This document shows positions 20,932 to 24,359 of a stretch of 24,359 nt of DNA, one piece after another. This stretch comes from a virus: the IMG/VR virus record IMGVR_UViG_3300037143_000021, positions 1 to 24,359 of that record; one strand, given 5' to 3'. Position numbers and translations under genes: made by a program. The notes below the pieces were generated by a model. That model did no database searches. It worked only from the letters and a program-made list of their open reading frames with translations, and was not told the DNA's origin. The first letter of the stretch is position 1; every line of letters begins with the position of its first letter.

Positions 20932-21228
20932 ATGACAGACGAAGCTCATGCTCACACGAATCCGGCAACTGGCGCGGCCAGCAAAGACGTCGGACGCGCG
21001 GTAATCTTTACCGACACGCACGGGGTGAAGCACAACGCGCTAGTGACGGCGGTATGGGGCGAACTCGGAGTCCACAGCATCAACCTGTTGTTTGTGGAAG
21101 ACGATCCGGCCAAGACCGACCAATACGGTCGTCAGATCAACCGTCAAAACACAAGCGTGGTGCACAAGAGCGGGCAGTCGGCACACGGTATGTACTACGA
21201 AGTGATCGACGCAGCCTTTACGAGCTAA
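20932..21228 (+). CDS. Small conserved phage protein
   Basis: 98 residues. The pattern Ile-Phe-Thr-Asp-x-His-Gly, Ala-Leu-Val-Thr-Ala-Val-Trp-Gly, Ile-Asn-Leu-Leu-Phe-Val, Asp-Gln-Tyr-Gly-Arg-Gln, Thr-Ser-Val-Val-His and Ala-His-Gly-Met-Tyr-Tyr belongs to a family I recognise from many actinophages and other tailed phages, of unknown function. The first 20 residues are polar and His-rich. It has its own very strong ribosome-binding site and sits alone between two glycosyltransferases, so it marks the glycan region as phage rather than host DNA. It may be a virion component and possibly an acceptor for the glycan (inference). Confidence 0.75.
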   Translation: MTDEAHAHTNPATGAASKDVGRAVIFTDTHGVKHNALVTAVWGELGVHSINLLFVEDDPAKTDQYGRQINRQNTSVVHKSGQSAHGMYYEVIDAAFTS

Positions 21229-21282
21229 CGCTGTCTCTGGTGCCGAGTAGGTGCCTAATCAAGAGGCTGTTCACACGTTGAA

Positions 21283-22692
21283 ATGGACGTCTGGGTTTTA
21301 ATGATAGTGGGCCAGTTCGAAGAACCGTTCCTCGAGGCGGCATTACGATCAGTCGAGTGGGCTGACGGTTTCGCTATCGTCAACACCGATCCTGAAGGTA
21401 AGAACGGTCAACAGAACGAGCGGATTGTACGCAACATCGTACCTCGAGAGAAGCTCAAGCTTGAGCGACTGTGGATGAGCCCCGGCAAGTTCGACTTCGC
21501 TAAGGCGCGCAATACCGCGCTCGGGCTGATTCCGGATGATGCTGCTGTGCTCATTGTCGACGCCGATGACGTGCACTACCCGCATTTCCAGGGGCTGGTG
21601 CGCAATGCGATCGCGCAGGGTGACACCACGCTGGCTGCACATTACTGGCATCATGCCGTCTACAAAAACCTGTGGCACTCGATACCGCACCGGAGGATTG
21701 TGTTCCCGCGGCACGGCGCGGGATTCAGCAATTCACAGGGCACCGTGCATGAAGAGTTGCGAGGTCGTGTAATCGAGCCGGTGTTTTTGGATTATCGCTA
21801 CCATCACTACGGCTATATCAAGCCTGCGCGTGAGGTAAGCAAGCGCTGGGAGTTTTACCGTAGCCTAGGTGCCCCGATTCACGACTACGACCGTGATCAA
21901 CCAGACCACGCGCTCGACGATTGGCCGCGGATCTGTAAGCTGTACACCGGCGAGCACCCGCCAGCGGTAGAGCCTGCGCTGAACGGGCTTGGCGACCAAA
22001 GCATCTGGCCAGTGGCGACGCCCGACGTTTTTCCGCATGACACGCACCCGGCACGCGTCGGATTAGTGCTGCTAACTTGGAACGACGAAGATAACCTCCG
22101 AGGCTGCCTACAGTCACTCGATTTTACTCGCGAGCCATTCGGCCTGCTTACTGTCGACAACGGATCTAATGACGACAGCCCTAGCATGGTAGTACGATAC
22201 GGCGACCTGTTGGAGCGACCTGACCGGTCGCTCACAGAGGCGCTGAACATTGGGTTCAAGGATCAAATGGACGCCGGTTACGAGTACATCGGCTGGATTC
22301 ACCCAGACCACGTGTTCGAGTATCCAGATTGGTTGACCGAACTGGTAGCTGCGCTGGACACTCACCCGGAATGGGCGAAGGTTGGTTGCCAAGAGGTCGT
22401 AGACGCTGGATCTGGATTGCGAGCAGGTAATACTCAGTGCTTTATCGTCCGGCGATCTGCGCTCGAGCAGATCGGTTTGTTTGACGAAGGCTATCTTGCC
22501 TGCGGTGGCTACGAAGATTGGGATATGAACCGGCGGCTGATCAACGGCCCAGGATCGGTTATGATCTGGCCAAATGCGGTGGTCCGACATAACGCGATGA
22601 GCACCCGTAAGCGGCACGACAACGAAGAGGCGGCACGGCGTAACGCTGGGTACTATCAGGAGAAGTGGGGCGACACGGAGCCCCCTTGCTGA
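21283..22692 (+). CDS. Tandem two-domain GT2-type glycosyltransferase
   Basis: 469 residues with two GT-A modules. Domain 1 (1-about 235) has an N-terminal Val-Leu-Met-Ile-Val strand, Lys-Ala-Arg-Asn (74-77) and Ile-Val-Asp-Ala-Asp-Asp (91-96), a standard D-x-D. Domain 2 (about 258-469) opens with Gly-Leu-Val-Leu-Leu-Thr-Trp-Asn, has Val-Asp-Asn-Gly-Ser-Asn-Asp (291-297), a Trp-Ile-His-Pro-Asp-His segment (338-343) where D-x-D is expected, and Gly-Tyr-Glu-Asp-Trp-Asp (409-414) for the catalytic base. Tandem GT2 proteins usually add two sugars in turn. The degenerate D-x-D in domain 2 may mean altered metal use. The ATG at 21283 has only an AAGAGG some 18 bases upstream. The stop overlaps the next ATG as TGATG. 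Confidence 0.85.
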   Translation: MDVWVLMIVGQFEEPFLEAALRSVEWADGFAIVNTDPEGKNGQQNERIVRNIVPREKLKLERLWMSPGKFDFAKARNTALGLIPDDAAVLIVDADDVHYPHFQGLVRNAIAQGDTTLAAHYWHHAVYKNLWHSIPHRRIVFPRHGAGFSNSQGTVHEELRGRVIEPVFLDYRYHHYGYIKPAREVSKRWEFYRSLGAPIHDYDRDQPDHALDDWPRICKLYTGEHPPAVEPALNGLGDQSIWPVATPDVFPHDTHPARVGLVLLTWNDEDNLRGCLQSLDFTREPFGLLTVDNGSNDDSPSMVVRYGDLLERPDRSLTEALNIGFKDQMDAGYEYIGWIHPDHVFEYPDWLTELVAALDTHPEWAKVGCQEVVDAGSGLRAGNTQCFIVRRSALEQIGLFDEGYLACGGYEDWDMNRRLINGPGSVMIWPNAVVRHNAMSTRKRHDNEEAARRNAGYYQEKWGDTEPPC

Positions 22693-22874
22693 TGGCTCGT
22701 ATAATGCCTGAGACTATAACTGTCAAATTGAAGCTCGGCGATGTCCTCGCGGTTGAGCGCTTGTTGGATTTTGTCGCAGAGGTTACGCATCATGCTATAG
22801 CGACTGGGGACAAAGTGCTGCTAGCTAAATGTCAGAAGGTGGGCGAAGATATGGTGGGCGTAACATGCGAGTAG
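22692..22874 (+). CDS. 60-aa hypothetical protein
   Basis: 60 residues from ATG 22692, overlapping the preceding stop (TGATG); a longer in-frame start at 22665 lies inside the previous gene and is less likely. The sequence contains Ile-Thr-Val-Lys-Leu-Lys-Leu-Gly, a helix Asp-Val-Leu-Ala-Val-Glu-Arg-Leu-Leu-Asp-Phe-Val, and two histidines. It overlaps the next gene by 10 bases. No family is recognised; it is one of three small genes scattered among the glycan genes. Confidence 0.55.
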   Translation: MARIMPETITVKLKLGDVLAVERLLDFVAEVTHHAIATGDKVLLAKCQKVGEDMVGVTCE

Positions 22875-23824
22875 GGGTACTAACCAGTCACCGTGTACCT
22901 TGTGGTGTAGCACAATACTCCGAACGCTTCGTCGAGGCGCTCTCTCGGATTCCGGATATTGAGCCGGTCATCTTGGCCGGGAGAGCCGATGAGCACCGTT
23001 CCGTGCCCGAAGAGTGGTCCGGAGAAGTGCACGACGTAGCCGATATCGGCCTGTGGCGCGACGATCAAACCTATAACCTAGATATCATCAAAATTCTTGG
23101 TCTAGATTTGGATGCTATCCATGTGCAGTATCAATCGATGCTGTTCGATCAAGAAGATCTATGCTGCTTGGCGAATCGGTTCTACGGTGTGAAAGCTATA
23201 ACCTTTCACGATAACTGTCAGCGACCCGACTTTCCGTATCGTGCGTTTGATCTGCGGTTTACGCATCGCGCAAACGTCGGCCAGGGCGAAGTTATACCGT
23301 TCGGCATCGAGGATCGCCCGCCGGTAGTGCGAACCTTCGGGCTCGGTCGTACACGTTCCGATTACATCCGGCCGATTTGTGAACGTAATGGCTGGGTGTT
23401 CGAGTCGGCCGCAAGCCATGAGCCGATCCAGGGAGGCGGTCAGGCGTGGCGCGCCCACAATGATCTGATTGAGTGGCTTCGTGGCGCGGATGCGATTGTG
23501 TTGTGGTACGACGATAACGGTATGGCGGGCTCGAGCCAAGCGGCGCGCACGGCGATCGCATCACGGCGGCCGGTGATCACCAATGACACAACCTGGTTTA
23601 GCGACCTGCCGGAGTGGATGGTTGGATACAAGAAGGTGGCCAGCCTAGAAGCGCTAGAAGATGCGCTGAGTGATGAATTCACTCGCGATTACGTGCAACA
23701 GAACTCTTGGAACAGTGTAGCTCACACCATTACAGAGCGCTACCGGGGCGCGCTAGTATCTCGGGGCGCACCCGCGGCCTTCGGTGACTCTTTTTCACAT
23801 CTAGACGGGCTAGACGCCGCATGA
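22865..23824 (+). CDS. GT-B-like glycosyltransferase
   Basis: 319 residues from ATG 22865 (an upstream in-frame ATG at 22829 lies inside the preceding gene). The N-terminal strand-loop Val-Gly-Val-Leu-Thr-Ser and Cys-Gly-Val-Ala-Gln-Tyr-Ser (13-19) is typical of the first domain of GT4 enzymes that act on lipid or protein glycans. His-Val-Gln-Tyr-Gln (about 90) follows. The second domain is shorter than usual: Val-Ile-Pro-Phe-Gly-Ile near 148, Leu-Arg-Gly-Ala-Asp-Ala-Ile-Val-Leu, and Ser-Ser-Gln-Ala-Ala-Arg-Thr-Ala-Ile-Ala in the place of the E-x7-E helix, with no Glu. It may therefore use a different residue or be a divergent member. The final helix has Thr-Ile-Thr-Glu-Arg-Tyr. Confidence 0.7.
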   Translation: MRVGVLTSHRVPCGVAQYSERFVEALSRIPDIEPVILAGRADEHRSVPEEWSGEVHDVADIGLWRDDQTYNLDIIKILGLDLDAIHVQYQSMLFDQEDLCCLANRFYGVKAITFHDNCQRPDFPYRAFDLRFTHRANVGQGEVIPFGIEDRPPVVRTFGLGRTRSDYIRPICERNGWVFESAASHEPIQGGGQAWRAHNDLIEWLRGADAIVLWYDDNGMAGSSQAARTAIASRRPVITNDTTWFSDLPEWMVGYKKVASLEALEDALSDEFTRDYVQQNSWNSVAHTITERYRGALVSRGAPAAFGDSFSHLDGLDAA

Positions 23825-24359
23825 CCAGTATCGCGACCAAGTCGCCCCGCTTGTTGGCTGAGATAGCCATACAAGAGCATGGCGCTCAGCAAAAGCTGGA
23901 TGAGCTGCAGCTACTGTGTGAGCTAGTCCAGGAGCACACGTTACATCGGGTTCTCGAAATAGGCAGTCAGTTCTGCGGCACGCTGTGGTTGTGGTCTCAG
24001 CTCGCAGAACCCGACGCCACATTAGTGGCGGTAGATCAACAATTTCAGCATCGGGTTAAAGGTCGAAATCGACAAAAGCTTATGCTGTTAGAGGGTGACT
24101 CCCATCGCGAATCGGTCTACTTCTCGGTGCGCAACACCTTTGATGGTCCCGGGTGGAACGGCCAAAGCTCCGACATCGACCTGCTGTTCTTGGACGGTGA
24201 TCACAGTTACGAAGGTGTGAAGGCGGATTACCTAACTTACGGCCAGTTGGTAAAGCCCGGTGGGTTGATTGTGTTGCATGATATCGCTGAGCACACCGAC
24301 CCCAGCTGCCAAGTAAAACCGCTATGGGATGATATCTTTGACGGTGATTTTGGTGTTTT
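23821..24359 (+). CDS. Class I SAM-dependent methyltransferase (3' truncated)
   Basis: 179 residues are visible from ATG 23821 (ATGA overlap with the preceding stop); the frame runs off the window. Motif I is Val-Leu-Glu-Ile-Gly-Ser (44-49). The core strand Leu-Leu-Phe-Leu-Asp-Gly-Asp-His-Ser-Tyr-Glu-Gly-Val-Lys-Ala-Asp-Tyr (121-137) and Lys-Pro-Gly-Gly-Leu-Ile-Val-Leu-His-Asp (145-154) are characteristic of the Methyltransf_24/CmcI-like group, whose members often O-methylate sugars or natural products. With the glycan genes upstream, sugar O-methylation is the simplest role (inference). Acidic metal ligands around Asp125 and Asp127 are present, as in metal-dependent members. Confidence 0.8.
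   Translation, partial: MTSIATKSPRLLAEIAIQEHGAQQKLDELQLLCELVQEHTLHRVLEIGSQFCGTLWLWSQLAEPDATLVAVDQQFQHRVKGRNRQKLMLLEGDSHRESVYFSVRNTFDGPGWNGQSSDIDLLFLDGDHSYEGVKADYLTYGQLVKPGGLIVLHDIAEHTDPSCQVKPLWDDIFDGDFGV

Noticed and set aside
21229-21282. Possible tRNA or small RNA in the 54-base gap
   Set aside because: It is too short for a tRNA, and no cloverleaf arms or T-loop sequence are visible.
22114-22617. 167-residue minus-strand frame
   Set aside because: Antisense to the second GT2 domain, without start signal or motifs.

Overview
The window looks like an internal stretch of a tailed double-stranded DNA phage (Caudoviricetes), probably infecting an actinobacterium. Evidence for a phage: a partial protein where a portal is expected, a Mu F/SPP1 gp7-like head protein, a capsid maturation protease with a nested scaffold, a decoration protein, the major capsid protein, a beta-helix adhesin and a connector-like protein follow one another in tightly packed genes with ATGA, GTGA or TGATG overlaps. 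The actinobacterial host is inferred from moderately high GC, frequent GTG starts, small gene families I associate with actinophages, and a probable leaderless GTG gene. No tRNA, CRISPR array, transposase, integrase, terminase or endolysin is visible. No stretch longer than about 130 bases lacks a gene.

Layout. (1) 1-1827: C-terminus of a probable portal protein, a coiled-coil/winged-helix protein, a small protein and the Mu F-like head protein. (2) 1848-3268: three small membrane proteins and a small beta-rich virion protein. (3) 3276-4206: a minus-strand island of four small genes read from one strong promoter. (4) 4334-6318: six small overlapping plus-strand genes, mostly unrecognised, one a membrane protein. 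(5) 6352-10306: protease-scaffold, decoration protein and major capsid protein, all with good ribosome-binding sites. (6) 10378-16408: a 457-residue Cys4 protein behind its own promoter and hairpin, two small head/tail proteins, a further small protein, an 865-residue beta-helix adhesin and a connector-like protein. (7) 16407-24359: a sugar and glycan module starting at a palindrome and an extended -10 promoter.

The glycan module contains a GT-A glycosyltransferase, a NovU/TylC3-type sugar C-methyltransferase, GDP-mannose 4,6-dehydratase, a GT4 glycosyltransferase, a protein with two tandem GT2 domains, a further GT-B-like glycosyltransferase and a class I methyltransferase cut by the window end. 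Three small genes, at least one of a phage-type family, are interleaved among them. My reading (inference) is that the phage makes an unusual GDP-linked branched 6-deoxysugar and builds a glycan, most likely on its own virion proteins, with alteration of the host surface as the alternative.

A second thread is the tetrapeptide [L/I]-x-E-A, mostly L-R-E-A. It recurs at the N-terminus of the protease, through the scaffold, at the N-terminus of the capsid protein and, as variants, in other head proteins. It matches the known T4 prohead protease rule ([L/I]-x-E before A/G) and may mark the maturation cleavage sites of this phage.
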